From: Bartonella sp. HY038
Lineage (GTDB): Bacteria; Pseudomonadota; Alphaproteobacteria; Rhizobiales; Rhizobiaceae
Direction of reading: 5' to 3'
Assembly (NCBI RefSeq): GCF_014117425.1
Contig: NZ_CP059725.1
Location: 1,488,001 to 1,552,000 of the forward strand
DNA length: 64,000 nt
Shown here in pieces: positions 44,485 to 54,364 of the stretch. Numbering within the stretch: position 1 is the stretch's first letter; the number at the start of each line of letters is the position of its first letter. The notes beneath the pieces are model-generated. The model ran no database searches. It was not told the DNA's origin and saw nothing but the letters and a program-made list of their open reading frames with translations. The position numbers were made by a program, and so were the translations under genes.

Positions 44485-47400
44485 TCATTCACCCTTATTT
44501 TGTAATTCTTCCAATTGAAATGCTGCTGAATTGGAGCGCCCAACCCAAAGACCACGATCTAAAGCCTCATTTAGCTTTTGTGCTATCTCACGCAGTGCTG
44601 CCGGATTTTGCTCAGTTAAAAATGATCGAACCATATCATCATTAATATAGGCATTATAAATTGCTTCAAAATGTTCGCTACGCACGGCATTTGTAGTTGC
44701 GGCAAACGCAAAAAGATAGTCAACACTCGCTGCCATTTCTACGCCCCCCTTAAAACCATGTCGCATGGCACTTGCAATCCATTTGGGATTGATAGCACGG
44801 CCACGCAATGTGCGGGCAATTTCTTCCTCCAAGGTTTTGATAAGGGGGCGTTCTGGCCTTGATAAATCATTATGATAGATTTGCGGCCATAGCCCTGATT
44901 GTGTTGCCGCAGCAGCAGCCATACCACCTTCAAAAGCATAATATTCACCAGAATCTAGTAAATCATGCTCTCTATTATCCTGATTTTGTACCACCAACTG
45001 CAAGGCAACCATTCTGGCATTTAATTCCGCGCTTGCCGTTTCCCCCTCACCTATGCCATAGGCATGATCAGAATTAGCAAGCCATGCTTTTCCAAGATCA
45101 TCTCGCCCATCCCACTCGCCAGAATCAAGAAGCTCTTGTAACCCTGTGCCATAATGACCCGGTTTTGCACCAAAAATACGATAGCCCGCCTTTTGGCTCG
45201 CTTGTTGATGGGTTAATCCATCGTCATCCATGAAACGCATCATGTCCCCCTTCATATTGGCAGCAATCGGGTTATAGCCCTCCTCTTCATCAAGCGCACC
45301 AACAGCTCTAATGGCTTGGTCAAGCAAAACCAATTGATCGGGAAACGCATCACGGAAAAACCCTGATATACGCAGCGTGACATCAACACGCGGACGGCAT
45401 AATTTTTCTAAAGGTATAATTTCATATCCCGTCACCCGCCGTGATGCCATATCCCATAAGGGCTTAACGCCAAGTAAAGCTAAAGCCTGTGCAATATCAT
45501 CGCCGCCCGTGCGCATATTAGACGTGCCCCAAACGGTAAGCCCCAGCGCTTTTGGCCAATCACCGTGATCTTGAACATAGCGTTTTATCAACAATTCGGC
45601 AGAGCGAAAACCCAAATCCCATGCAGCAGGGGTTGGCACAGCGCGGTTATCAACCGAGTAAAAATTGCGCCCTGTTGGTAAGACATCAAGTCGCCCGCGC
45701 GTTGGCGCACCAGATGGTCCTGGAGCAACAAATTTACCATCAAGCGCAGTGAGCAGGCCATTCATTTCGGCATTGCCGCAGCTTTCTACTAAAGGGCGTA
45801 AAAACCTATCAATTTTTTGCAAAATTATTTGGGTTTGTGGCAGCAAGGCTGGACAAATAATAGTTTTTTCAACAAGACTTGCCGCTAATAATTCGATACG
45901 CTCAACGCTATCACCGAAGCTACGCCAAGGATCATTGATTAAATCAGCAAGGATTTGAGGTCGCTTACCTTGCCAAGGCGCTGCCAAATCACAATTTAAC
46001 GGATCAAAACCCAAATCAAGATCATTGGCTATAGCACGATGTAAACTACCATCTTCATTTTGACCCCGTGGAACACGAACCAAAGCCACTAACAGATCAG
46101 TCAATTGCTTGCCGGTTGGCGCAGTGCCAAAAACATGCAAACCATCTCTAATTTGTAATTCTTTCAAATCACATAAAAAGGCATCAAGTTTTTGCAAGGC
46201 AAGATACTCATCATCGTGCCCTTTAATCCCTGCATCACTGCCAATACCTGTTATGTCAACCAGTTGTAAAATTTGATCTTTCAGCTTCAACAATCGGCGC
46301 GGATCGACCCCTGATGCCTCATAATATTCATCCACCAAGACTTCTAAATCTTTAAGCGGCCCATAACTTTCAGCGCGGGTTAATGGCGGTGTCATGTGAT
46401 CGATTATCACTGCACTTGAACGGCGTTTGGCTTGCGTCCCCTCACCTGGATCATTGACGATAAAGGGATAAATATGCGGGATTGCACCAAGCGCTAATTC
46501 CGGATAGCAATTTTGCGACAGCGCCAATGCTTTACCTGGTAACCATTCCAAATTGCCATGCTTACCCATATGCACAATGGCATCTGCCCCATAGACATGA
46601 CGCAGCCAAAAATAAAACGCCATATAGTGGTGAGATGGAACAATGTCAGGGGCATGGTAAACTTGTTTGGCATCCATACCAAAAGCACGCTCAGGCTGTA
46701 ATGCAACCACTATTTTACCAAAGAACAGAATTGGAAGCGCAAAAGCATCATCAACAATAAATGCATCCTCCTGTGGGTCACCCCAGCGCTCTTTCATTTC
46801 ATCTTGGGTGATCTGCGGTAATTGTGCAAATAATTGCCGATAACGGTGAAGAGCAAGGGACACATTAATAATACGACCTTTTACCCCCTCATTGGTGGGC
46901 CCTTCGATCAGCTTTTCCATAAGAGCTAGTGGTGTTTCAGGGATATTTTCAACATTATAGCCATTATTTTGTAAAGCATTCAATACCAAATGGGTGGCTG
47001 CAGGTGTATCAAGACCAACCCCATGTCCCAAACGGCCATCACCACCCGGATAATTAGCCATAACTAACGCGACATTTCGTTCAATTGGCGCTTTTTTGCC
47101 AAGTTTAATCCAATTTCTTGCTAAATCAGCAACAAAATCAACACGATCTTGCTGTATTTGATGGCGAATAATATTGGCTTCCACTTCTTCATCAAAAAAT
47201 TCTGCCGCTTTAAAGGATATAGCACGAGTTAAAACACGGCCGTCTACTTCCGGCAAAGACACATTCATGGCAATGTCTCGTGCTGGCAAACCACGACTTG
47301 ATGATTGCCATGTAGCTTTATCGCTACCTGATAAAACCACCTGCAACACCATATTATGATATTTATCAAGCACTGTACCGGTTGTCTCACCGCTTAATGA

Positions 47401-48228
47401 CGAAACAGCAAAACCCGTTGTGTTTAAAATAAGCGCTGGTGGGCACTGGCTTAGCAGTTCATCAAGAATAGCAACACTTAAACTGTCTTTTAAGCTACTT
47501 ATAAAAAGTGGTAACGGTGCAAGACCGCGCTGCTGTAAAGCTTCCACTACCGCTGCAATTGGCTCAGTCTGCCCACTTTGAACAAGAGCACGATAAAAAG
47601 TAATTGGCACAATAGGGCTATTGGCGACTACCCCATTTTCTTGCCATTTATTTTGAATTTCTGTCAAGCTAGGATTTGCAAGATTGGGCCACCAAAGTCC
47701 CGCTTTCATCAAAGGTTTTGCACCAATTGGACGTTCATTTTTCCCTAATATAAAACCACAATAATTGAGAAAATTCTGGGCATTAAAGCTGCCACCTTCA
47801 ATCAAATATTGCCACAAGGCATCGCAATCTTCGCGGGCAATGTTACAAAAACGCAACAAAGTTGGATCTGGTTTATCATCACCTGGTAAAACCACCAATT
47901 TAATATCGTGCGCACAAACGGCAGCGTAAAGCGTTTCCAAACCATAGCGCCAATAACTTACGCCGCCAATGACGCGTACAACAATAAGGCGAGCGAATTT
48001 TGCAGTTCGCTCAATATATTGATCCACCGACATCGGGTGAGAAAGAGCCATTAAATTGGCTAACCGTAATGAATAAGCCTTATCTAAAAGCGCGGATTTT
48101 GCCGCGGCTATGCTACATAGCTCCGTATCGGCAGATGATAGAAAAATTACTTCACCTACCGATTGTCCAAGATCAATTGCCTCATCAGCGTCGCTGATTG
48201 CACCTTTTTGCGCCAGTAAAAGATGCAT
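44485..48228 (-). CDS. cobN: Cobaltochelatase subunit CobN
   Basis: Large subunit of the aerobic ATP-dependent cobaltochelatase (CobNST), which inserts cobalt into hydrogenobyrinic acid a,c-diamide. 1247 residues, normal for the family. Segments such as VMANYPGGDGRLGHGVGLDTPAA, GADAIVHMGKHGNLEWLPGKALALS and PTGRNFYSVDNRAVPTPAAWDLG are characteristic and set it apart from ChlH only by context. cobW is 2 nt upstream and cobO 1 nt downstream. The aerobic cobaltochelatase subunits CobS and CobT (different proteins from the cobS and cobT named above) are not in the window. Confidence 0.97.
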   Translation of the reverse strand: MHLLLAQKGAISDADEAIDLGQSVGEVIFLSSADTELCSIAAAKSALLDKAYSLRLANLMALSHPMSVDQYIERTAKFARLIVVRVIGGVSYWRYGLETLYAAVCAHDIKLVVLPGDDKPDPTLLRFCNIAREDCDALWQYLIEGGSFNAQNFLNYCGFILGKNERPIGAKPLMKAGLWWPNLANPSLTEIQNKWQENGVVANSPIVPITFYRALVQSGQTEPIAAVVEALQQRGLAPLPLFISSLKDSLSVAILDELLSQCPPALILNTTGFAVSSLSGETTGTVLDKYHNMVLQVVLSGSDKATWQSSSRGLPARDIAMNVSLPEVDGRVLTRAISFKAAEFFDEEVEANIIRHQIQQDRVDFVADLARNWIKLGKKAPIERNVALVMANYPGGDGRLGHGVGLDTPAATHLVLNALQNNGYNVENIPETPLALMEKLIEGPTNEGVKGRIINVSLALHRYRQLFAQLPQITQDEMKERWGDPQEDAFIVDDAFALPILFFGKIVVALQPERAFGMDAKQVYHAPDIVPSHHYMAFYFWLRHVYGADAIVHMGKHGNLEWLPGKALALSQNCYPELALGAIPHIYPFIVNDPGEGTQAKRRSSAVIIDHMTPPLTRAESYGPLKDLEVLVDEYYEASGVDPRRLLKLKDQILQLVDITGIGSDAGIKGHDDEYLALQKLDAFLCDLKELQIRDGLHVFGTAPTGKQLTDLLVALVRVPRGQNEDGSLHRAIANDLDLGFDPLNCDLAAPWQGKRPQILADLINDPWRSFGDSVERIELLAASLVEKTIICPALLPQTQIILQKIDRFLRPLVESCGNAEMNGLLTALDGKFVAPGPSGAPTRGRLDVLPTGRNFYSVDNRAVPTPAAWDLGFRSAELLIKRYVQDHGDWPKALGLTVWGTSNMRTGGDDIAQALALLGVKPLWDMASRRVTGYEIIPLEKLCRPRVDVTLRISGFFRDAFPDQLVLLDQAIRAVGALDEEEGYNPIAANMKGDMMRFMDDDGLTHQQASQKAGYRIFGAKPGHYGTGLQELLDSGEWDGRDDLGKAWLANSDHAYGIGEGETASAELNARMVALQLVVQNQDNREHDLLDSGEYYAFEGGMAAAAATQSGLWPQIYHNDLSRPERPLIKTLEEEIARTLRGRAINPKWIASAMRHGFKGGVEMAASVDYLFAFAATTNAVRSEHFEAIYNAYINDDMVRSFLTEQNPAALREIAQKLNEALDRGLWVGRSNSAAFQLEELQNKGE

Positions 48229-48230
48229 TA

Positions 48231-49295
48231 TTAGGTCTTATCAGCTACTTGCTGAATGGACTTTGTAATTTTTGTAACATCCATATCATGCAATCCAATC
48301 ACCACTAAGCGACTTAAACCCTTTTCACTTTCATCAAGCGGACGATCATAGTAATGTTCAATACGACTGCCAACAGCTTGAACAACAAGGCGCATAGCTT
48401 TGCCTTTAACTGCCATAAAACCTTTAAGGCGTAAAATATCATTGTCACGAATAATATTCTTTAATGTATCAACAAAAAGGATTGGATCGGTGATTTCACC
48501 AAGTTCAACCACAAAGCTCTCAAATTCATCATGACTATGGGCCTCCCCTTCTTCATGATGCATTTCATGGTGAGATTTACGGTTTTCAATGTCGCTTTCT
48601 GTGCAGACATTTAAACCAAGCACTATATCTGCATCAAGTTTACCAAAATTAGCAGCAACCATATTAGCAACCCGCTCGCCATGTGCTGCAATAGTTTGTT
48701 TAACTTCAGCCAATTGTTGCTCATCAATTAAGTCGGTTTTATTTAAGACAATAAGGTCTGCAGCCTTGATTTGGTCTTCAAACAATTCTTCCAATGGACT
48801 TTCATGGTCTAGCGATTCATCACTTAAACGTTGGGCGGCAATCTTGTCATGATCATCGGCAAAGCGTCCCTCAGCAACCGCTGCACTATCAACAACGGTA
48901 ATAACGCCATCAACGGTTACTGATGTTTTAATTTCAGGCCAATTAAAAGCTGCTACCAAGGGCTGTGGCAAGGCAAGCCCTGATGTCTCAATAATAATAT
49001 GATCAGGCCGCTCGCTACGTGCCAAAATCTTGGTCATTGCAGGTATAAAATCATCAGCAACGGTACAACAAATACAACCATTATTTAGCTCGATAACATC
49101 TTCTTCCTTGCAATTTTCAATTCCACAACTTTTAAGCAGATTACCATCAACGCCAAAATCACCAAATTCATTAATAATCAAAGCTATCCGTTTACCATTT
49201 GCATTTTCAAGCAAATGACGGATCATAGTTGTTTTACCAGATCCCAAAAAACCTGTGATGACGGTGGTCGGAATTTTGGTTGTAAGCAATGTCAT
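48231..49295 (-). CDS. cobW: CobW, GTPase of the COG0523 metallochaperone family
   Basis: 354-residue G3E-family GTPase thought to supply cobalt to the chelatase. Walker A GFLGSGKTT at 15-23, metal motif C-x-CC in NNGCICCTV (Cys74, 76, 77), switch region ETSGLALP, base-recognition LNKTDLI near 184, and a His-rich loop HHEMHHEEGEAHSHDEFE near 240-258. The C-terminal CobW_C domain ends LVVIGLHDMDV. Lies between cobU and cobN with 2-nt gaps, which supports a cobalt role over zinc. Confidence 0.95.
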   Translation of the reverse strand: MTLLTTKIPTTVITGFLGSGKTTMIRHLLENANGKRIALIINEFGDFGVDGNLLKSCGIENCKEEDVIELNNGCICCTVADDFIPAMTKILARSERPDHIIIETSGLALPQPLVAAFNWPEIKTSVTVDGVITVVDSAAVAEGRFADDHDKIAAQRLSDESLDHESPLEELFEDQIKAADLIVLNKTDLIDEQQLAEVKQTIAAHGERVANMVAANFGKLDADIVLGLNVCTESDIENRKSHHEMHHEEGEAHSHDEFESFVVELGEITDPILFVDTLKNIIRDNDILRLKGFMAVKGKAMRLVVQAVGSRIEHYYDRPLDESEKGLSRLVVIGLHDMDVTKITKSIQQVADKT

Positions 49296-49297
49296 AA

Positions 49298-49813
49298 CTA
49301 ATTACCCTTTAATTGGATTGGAAGTCCTGCTGCAATAAAATAAACATTATCAGCATAGCTAGCAATTTTTTGATTGAGCTCACCGGCAAAGTCACGAAAC
49401 TGCCGACCTAGCTTATTGTCCGGCACTATACCCAAGCCTACTTCATTAGCAACAAAAACAAGATGAGATTGATTGTTTTGCAGTTGATTGAGCAAAGTAT
49501 TTTGATAGGCTGCAATATCATAGTCGTTAAGCATTAAATTGCTGAGCCATAAAGTCAAGCAATCAACTAGAATAATATTGTCCGGGCTATTCAAGTTTTT
49601 AAGCGCCGCACCCAACTCTAACGGACATTCTAATGTTTGCCAATGATCTTTTCGTCGTTCTTGGTGTACATTAATGCGAGTTTTCATCTCATCATCGAAG
49701 GCTTGTGCTGTAGCAAGATAAATTGCAGTTAAGTCTGTTTGAAGAACTAAATTTTCTGCAAATACTGATTTTCCAGAACGTGTTCCTCCTAGAACCAAAT
49801 CAATGCGTGCCAT
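49298..49813 (-). CDS. cobU: Adenosylcobinamide kinase / adenosylcobinamide-phosphate guanylyltransferase
   Basis: Bifunctional enzyme (called CobP in aerobic producers) that phosphorylates adenosylcobinamide and attaches GMP. 171 residues: P-loop LVLGGTRSGKSVFAE (6-20), ILVDCLTLWLSNLM near 79, and FVANEVGLGIVPDNKLGRQFRDFAGELNQ near 117, the family hallmark. First gene of the operon. The 194 bp upstream show no cobalamin riboswitch that I can recognise. Confidence 0.94.
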   Translation of the reverse strand: MARIDLVLGGTRSGKSVFAENLVLQTDLTAIYLATAQAFDDEMKTRINVHQERRKDHWQTLECPLELGAALKNLNSPDNIILVDCLTLWLSNLMLNDYDIAAYQNTLLNQLQNNQSHLVFVANEVGLGIVPDNKLGRQFRDFAGELNQKIASYADNVYFIAAGLPIQLKGN

Positions 49814-50031
49814 ATTACCTTCCCTATTATGCTGGGCTGCTTTATTTTAAAGAAATTCTAAAGAGAACAATCTTTTTCTCTATGGTTGTATTCAGGCTCT
49901 TCACAAGCTTTATAAATTAAACTAGACCTTATCGGCAATTAAGCATGACTGCGGTAAAACTATATCATTATTTTTTCAAGGCTTTCATATAAAACTCTTG
50001 ATTAAAAGTGAAATTAATATGGACGTATTTT

Positions 50032-50571
50032 ATGGCTAACCCTATTAACACAATCGAATTAGAAAAAATGGAGCCAATTGCATCACAATCCTATCGCGAT
50101 GCAATGAGCCATTTTGCTGGTGCAGTTCATATTGTTACAACCGATGGACTTGCTGGTAAGCGCGGCACAACAATTTCCGCCTGTTGCTCCCTATCAGATT
50201 CCCCACCCACCTTACTCATTTGCCTCATGAAAACCCATGCCAATAATCGTCTTTTTATCGATAATGGCCGGTTTTGTGTCAATACTCTTGCAGGCAATTT
50301 ACATGAACTTGCCGACATATTTGCAGGGCGCGGTGGCCTTAGCCAGGATGAGCGTTTTGCCAAAGCTGAGTGGCACAGTATGAAAACAGATTCGCCCGCC
50401 CTTGTTGGTGCCCTTGCTTCATTTGATTGCCGTCTTGTTGGCTGGCATGAACATGACACTCATTATGTGCTTTATGGCGCGGTCGTCGATATTAAACGCG
50501 AATCCGCAGATGATGCTTTAATCTATCTAAACCGTGCCTACCACCATTTACCATTAACTAAACTACCATAA
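50032..50571 (+). CDS. Flavin reductase-like domain protein (RutF/HpaC type)
   Basis: About 179 residues with the split-barrel FMN-binding fold of short-chain flavin reductases: YRDAMSHFAGAVHIVTTDGLAGKRGTTISACCSLSDSPPTLLICL (about 20-65), FCVNTLAGN, and the terminal HYVLYGAVVDIK. It gives reduced flavin to a monooxygenase, which is not seen nearby. The ATG at 50032 is preferred to a GTG eight codons earlier because GGAC lies 8 bases before it. tRNA-Arg follows. Confidence 0.87.
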   Translation: MANPINTIELEKMEPIASQSYRDAMSHFAGAVHIVTTDGLAGKRGTTISACCSLSDSPPTLLICLMKTHANNRLFIDNGRFCVNTLAGNLHELADIFAGRGGLSQDERFAKAEWHSMKTDSPALVGALASFDCRLVGWHEHDTHYVLYGAVVDIKRESADDALIYLNRAYHHLPLTKLP

Positions 50572-50700
50572 GAGCCGATTTTTATTTTGGGGGCAGAACA
50601 GTGGATAGGGTTGATTTATTTAATTTAAAAGCTTGATTTGCTGAATAAGCTTTCATATAAGGCTAAATTGTTGACTATTAATCTTTTGATAGCCCCATAT

Positions 50701-50777
50701 GTCTCCGTAGCTCAGCTGGATAGAGCAGCGGTCTTCTAAACCGCAGGTCGTAGGTTCGAATCCTATCGGAGACGCCA
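50701..50777 (+). tRNA. tRNA-Arg (anticodon TCT)
   Basis: Acceptor GTCTCCG (50701-50707) pairs with CGGAGAC (50767-50773); anticodon loop CTTCTAA with anticodon TCT; T-arm GGTTCGAATCC; encoded CCA at 50775-50777. 77 nt. Confidence 0.97.
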
Positions 50778-51289
50778 TAAAAATCAATTAAATCAAATCA
50801 ATAGACAATTTGAACAATCTGAAACTTTAGAACAAACAGTGTATTTAGGACCCGCAAGAGTTGGCGCAATTTGTTCTACTTACGTTGCAATGATTAAATT
50901 GCAGCTTGTTGATGCGTTAATACAGCTGTCTCCAAAACCAATTGCTCAATAATATATTAAAATTAGACAGGCTTATTATTGATCAAGCTCATATATTTAA
51001 GCTATCAGTGCCTTTGACTTACAGCTTCAAAAAGCCATTATTTTCTTTAGTCGCATAACAACACTATTTTTATATGAAACTAAATTTCAAAATTTTCGTT
51101 ATTTTTATGATATTATCACAAATTATTTATTAGAATTTGCAAATTTAACATCTTGCAGTTAATTTGATTAATTGGTTGTAGAAAGTTTTCATCCAAAAAC
51201 CATCATTGATGAGTGAAAAACTAGAGCATATTTATACATCGAATTTTTACGAAATAAAATGAAAGACTAAAACATATAAAGGTAAAACT
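50778..51289. other. Intergenic stretch with a probable gene relic
   Basis: About 510 bp. The first 175 bp keep a start-less open frame to 50952 whose translation (ending VGAICSTYVAMIKLQLVDAL and a short tail) looks protein-like. The rest is AT-rich with one CTAGAGCA element at 51221-51228 and nothing else recognised. Confidence 0.4.
50816..50952 (+). pseudogene. C-terminal gene remnant after tRNA-Arg
   Basis: About 45 codons (from around FEQSETLEQTVYLGPARVGA to a TAA at 50950-50952) without a start codon of the usual kind and with more balanced base composition than the flanks. I do not recognise the family. Its place directly after a tRNA, a common site for integrative elements, makes a decayed element gene plausible. 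Confidence 0.35.
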
Positions 51290-52246
51290 ATGAGCGAAAC
51301 GAAACAAAAAATCATTTTAGACTGTGACCCTGGTCACGACGATGCCATTGCCATGTTGTTAGCCCATGGTAATCCTAATATTGAACTTGTAGCTGTAACC
51401 ACTGTTGTTGGTAACCAGACGCTCGAAAAAGTGACACGCAACGCGCTTGCTGTCGCACGTATTGCTAATATTACCAATGTACCTTTTGCAGCAGGTTGTG
51501 TGCGCCCATTAATTCGCGCCATTGAAGTTGCCCCTGATATTCATGGTGATTCTGGTCTTGATGGCCCCGTGCTACCAGAGCCAACACTAAAGCTTGATCC
51601 GCGTCACGGTGTTGATCTCATTATTGACACCATCATGTCACATCCGCCTAAAACAATTACAATCGTACCAACTGCCGGCCTTACCAATATTGCTATGGCG
51701 GTTAGAAAAGAACCACGCATTGCCGAGCGGGTAAAAGAAGTGGTGCTAATGGGTGGTGGCTATCACGTCGGTAATTGGAGTGCGGTTGCCGAATTCAATA
51801 TTAAAATTGACCCAGAAGCTGCCCACATCGTCTTTAACGAAAAATGGCCGCTCACCATGGTAGGGCTTGACCTTACCCACCAAGCACTTGCAACGCCCGA
51901 TATTGTTGAAAAAATTGCTGCGATTGGCACGAAACCTGCTCAATTTGTTGTAGAGCTGTTAGAATTCTTTGGCAAAATGTATAAAGAAGCGCAGGGCTTT
52001 ACGGCTCCACCAGTACATGATCCTTGTGCGGTTGCCTATGTCATCAATCCAAACCTTATCAAAACTAAGCGTGTTCCGGTTGATATTGAACTCACAGGAA
52101 CTCTCACTCTTGGTATGACTGTTGCAGATTTCCGCTTCCCAGTTGATGAAAGCTGCCATACGCAGGTAGCAACCGAGCTTGATCGCGAAGGTTTTTGGGA
52201 TCTCATCATTGATGCGCTACAGCGCATTGGTGAGGTTAATATTTAA
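51290..52246 (+). CDS. Inosine-uridine-preferring nucleoside hydrolase
   Basis: 318-residue purine/pyrimidine ribonucleoside hydrolase that frees the base and ribose. The Ca-binding N-terminal motif is DCDPGHDDAIAMLLA (10-24); further family parts are VGNQTLEKVTRNALAVARIA, GDSGLDGP, and the C-terminal VHDPCAVAYVI with the catalytic-site His. AAAGGTAAAAC precedes the ATG. It has its own terminator, so the transporter downstream is a separate unit, though a link in nucleoside salvage is possible. Confidence 0.95.
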   Translation: MSETKQKIILDCDPGHDDAIAMLLAHGNPNIELVAVTTVVGNQTLEKVTRNALAVARIANITNVPFAAGCVRPLIRAIEVAPDIHGDSGLDGPVLPEPTLKLDPRHGVDLIIDTIMSHPPKTITIVPTAGLTNIAMAVRKEPRIAERVKEVVLMGGGYHVGNWSAVAEFNIKIDPEAAHIVFNEKWPLTMVGLDLTHQALATPDIVEKIAAIGTKPAQFVVELLEFFGKMYKEAQGFTAPPVHDPCAVAYVINPNLIKTKRVPVDIELTGTLTLGMTVADFRFPVDESCHTQVATELDREGFWDLIIDALQRIGEVNI

Positions 52247-52255
52247 ATTACATTC

Positions 52256-52279
52256 AAGGGCATCTATGATGCCCTTTTT
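52256..52279 (+). terminator. Rho-independent terminator of the nucleoside hydrolase gene
   Basis: Arms AAGGGCATC (52256-52264) and GATGCCCTT (52268-52276) with a 3-nt loop, running into TTTTT. It lies 10 bases after the stop. Confidence 0.88.
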
Positions 52280-52491
52280 CCCAATATTAAATCACGTATT
52301 GTTGATAAATTATGCCATTCTTCATGCATCTTGATGCTGATGCTGTATTTTAACCAAATTCCATATCATACTATTATCAAGCAACATTATTTTGCCATGA
52401 TTTCGCATATTTCCAATTTATGCCTATAGACATAAATTAGAAATTAAATTATGAATTTACCTTCATTTTTGTAATTATCATACTTTAAACA

Positions 52492-53814
52492 ATGCGGACT
52501 CGTAATAAAATGTCAACCGCTTCCTCCGATAGCACTACTAAAAACTCCATCGGCAAGGTTTTGCTTGCAAGCCTTATTGGCACGACTATAGAATTTTTTG
52601 ATTTTTATGTCTTTGCCATTGCTGCAGCCTTATTCTTTCCTGATATTTTCTTTGCAAAAGGCGATGCGCTAAATCCAGATGCCAACACGCTTGCCGTACT
52701 CAGCTCATTTGCCATTTTCTCTGCGGCCTTTTTTGCAAGACCGCTTGGAGCCATTATATTTGGCCATTATGGCGATAAGATTGGTAGAAAAGCCACATTG
52801 GTTGCTGCTTTGCTCACCATGGGCATCTCAACTGTCATCATTGGCTGCTTGCCCACCTATAAGGACATCGGTTGGTTTGCGCCTTTGCTACTAACACTTT
52901 GTCGCTTTGGTCAAGGTATTGGTCTTGGCGGTGAATGGGGCGGCGCTGTGCTGCTTGCAACCGAAAATGCTCCACCTGAAAAACGCGGTTGGTATGCAAT
53001 GTTTCCACAACTAGGCGCGCCTATCGGTCTTATTTTATCCGCAGGCTTATTCTGGGCGATGATAACCGTTTTGGATATGGAGCAAATTTACAATTGGGGT
53101 TGGCGTATTCCATTTATTGCCAGTATTATCCTTATTGTCGTTGGTCTTTGGGTTCGTCTTTCAATTAGTGAAACACCGCAATTTAAAGCTGCAATTGAAC
53201 GTGAAGAACGCGTAAAAGTACCAATGGTAGATGTTTTCACCAAGCATTTGCGTACATTGTTATTAGGAACTTTTGCCGGTATGACTACATTTGTGTTGTT
53301 TTACTTGTTTACTGCCTATCTCCTTACTTACTCACAAAAAAATGCAGGGCTAAGCTTTACCCAAGCTTTGGAGGTTGAAATCGCTGGTGCTGTATTTTTT
53401 GCACTTTTCATTCCTTTCGCTGGTCGGATTTCTGATATAGTTGGTCGCCGCCGCTTAATGATTTATGTAACCATCTTCATCGCATTATTCTCCTTTACTG
53501 TTCCTTATTTCCTCAGCCAAGGTATTTGGGGACTATTTGCAGTATCAATTATTGGCCTATCACTTATGGGCCTAACCTATGGCCCAATTGGTGCGGTATT
53601 AGCTTCACCTTTCCCAACTAATATTCGCTATAGTGGCGCGTCGATGACTTTCAATTTGGCTGGAATTTTAGGTGGGTCTTTTGCGCCATTTATCGCAACG
53701 TTACTCGTTGATAAGTTTAACAATCTCGCTTATCTTGGCTATTATCTTTGCCTAAGCGCTATAATTTCTTTAATTGCATTCATAGCCTTTAAAGATAAAG
53801 AAATCAGTCAGTAG
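52492..53814 (+). CDS. MFS transporter, metabolite:H+ symporter (MHS) type
   Basis: 440-residue 12-helix transporter. IGTTIEFFDFYVFAIAAALFFPDIFF near residue 25 and the loop motif GHYGDKIGRKATL near 95, with the second-half GRISDIVGRRRLM, are typical of the MHS group (proline/betaine, shikimate, alpha-ketoglutarate permeases). The motif RFGQGIGLGGEWGGAVLLATENAP is also characteristic. Substrate unknown. The ATG at 52492 is used; an ATG at 52510 is equally possible. Confidence 0.92.
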   Translation: MRTRNKMSTASSDSTTKNSIGKVLLASLIGTTIEFFDFYVFAIAAALFFPDIFFAKGDALNPDANTLAVLSSFAIFSAAFFARPLGAIIFGHYGDKIGRKATLVAALLTMGISTVIIGCLPTYKDIGWFAPLLLTLCRFGQGIGLGGEWGGAVLLATENAPPEKRGWYAMFPQLGAPIGLILSAGLFWAMITVLDMEQIYNWGWRIPFIASIILIVVGLWVRLSISETPQFKAAIEREERVKVPMVDVFTKHLRTLLLGTFAGMTTFVLFYLFTAYLLTYSQKNAGLSFTQALEVEIAGAVFFALFIPFAGRISDIVGRRRLMIYVTIFIALFSFTVPYFLSQGIWGLFAVSIIGLSLMGLTYGPIGAVLASPFPTNIRYSGASMTFNLAGILGGSFAPFIATLLVDKFNNLAYLGYYLCLSAIISLIAFIAFKDKEISQ

Positions 53815-53844
53815 TCGCAATTTGCGAATAGATGCCCAAAAAAT

Positions 53845-53879
53845 AAAAAGCCCTTTCATTCAAGATGAAGGGGCTTTTC
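53845..53879 (+). terminator. Rho-independent terminator of the MFS gene
   Basis: Arms AAAAGCCCTTTCAT (53846-53859) and ATGAAGGGGCTTTT (53865-53878) pair with one G-U, 5-nt loop, T-run in the right arm. The A-run on the left arm lets it also face the convergent minus-strand genes. Confidence 0.8.
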
Positions 53880-53915
53880 TATTAGGTGCATTTTAAAAAT
53901 CTATTAAGGCGTTGT

Positions 53916-54182
53916 TTAAGGCGCCAAAATGAGCCAAAATATTGCAAAAGGCGGTAAAAAGGCTAAAAATGTAACCCAAATTGGCAATGGTCGCTTTAAA
54001 ATACGCCAAAAAACAAGCGTATATATAACTGTAAATAATATGAAACTTAGATCAAACGCCATTAAAACATGGGCCTCACCAAAAAGCGATGAATAAATAT
54101 GACTAAAACCAATGAGAAAAAGCGTTAGTAATGAAGCTGCTAAAGCCCAAGACAAAATAAGAATACGTTGTGTAAGTAACAT
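53916..54182 (-). CDS. Small membrane protein, unknown
   Basis: 88 residues with three predicted membrane helices (about 7-27, 40-60, 68-86). No named family recognised. It is the last gene of a minus-strand run pepA-holC-(54196-54363)-this gene, 13 nt after its neighbour. Confidence 0.65.
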   Translation of the reverse strand: MLLTQRILILSWALAASLLTLFLIGFSHIYSSLFGEAHVLMAFDLSFILFTVIYTLVFWRILKRPLPIWVTFLAFLPPFAIFWLILAP

Positions 54183-54195
54183 CTACTAACACCTA

Positions 54196-54363
54196 TCAAC
54201 GCTTCATTGACTTTACTGTCCGCCATAGTGCATAGCCCCCAAGCGCAATAATAACAACAAAAATCCAACGTCCATATTCTAAATGACTTGGATCAAGCAA
54301 TGTTTCTGGCTTTGCTAACCCCCAAAAACCAATGGCTATTAATAATATTGGTGTTACACGCAT
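54196..54363 (-). CDS. Very small membrane protein, unknown
   Basis: 55 residues with two hydrophobic segments (TPILLIAIGFWGLA and WIFVVIIALGGYALW) and a basic end. A longer frame in the same phase overlaps holC, but the ATG at 54363, one base after the holC stop, is the natural coupled start. Function unknown. Confidence 0.65.
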   Translation of the reverse strand: MRVTPILLIAIGFWGLAKPETLLDPSHLEYGRWIFVVIIALGGYALWRTVKSMKR

Positions 54364-54364
54364 T

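Noticed and set aside
49814..50031. Cobalamin riboswitch ahead of cobU-cobW-cobN-cobO
   Set aside because: I looked on the minus strand for the B12-box and conserved core and found none. The gap is also shorter than usual. A covariance search would settle it.
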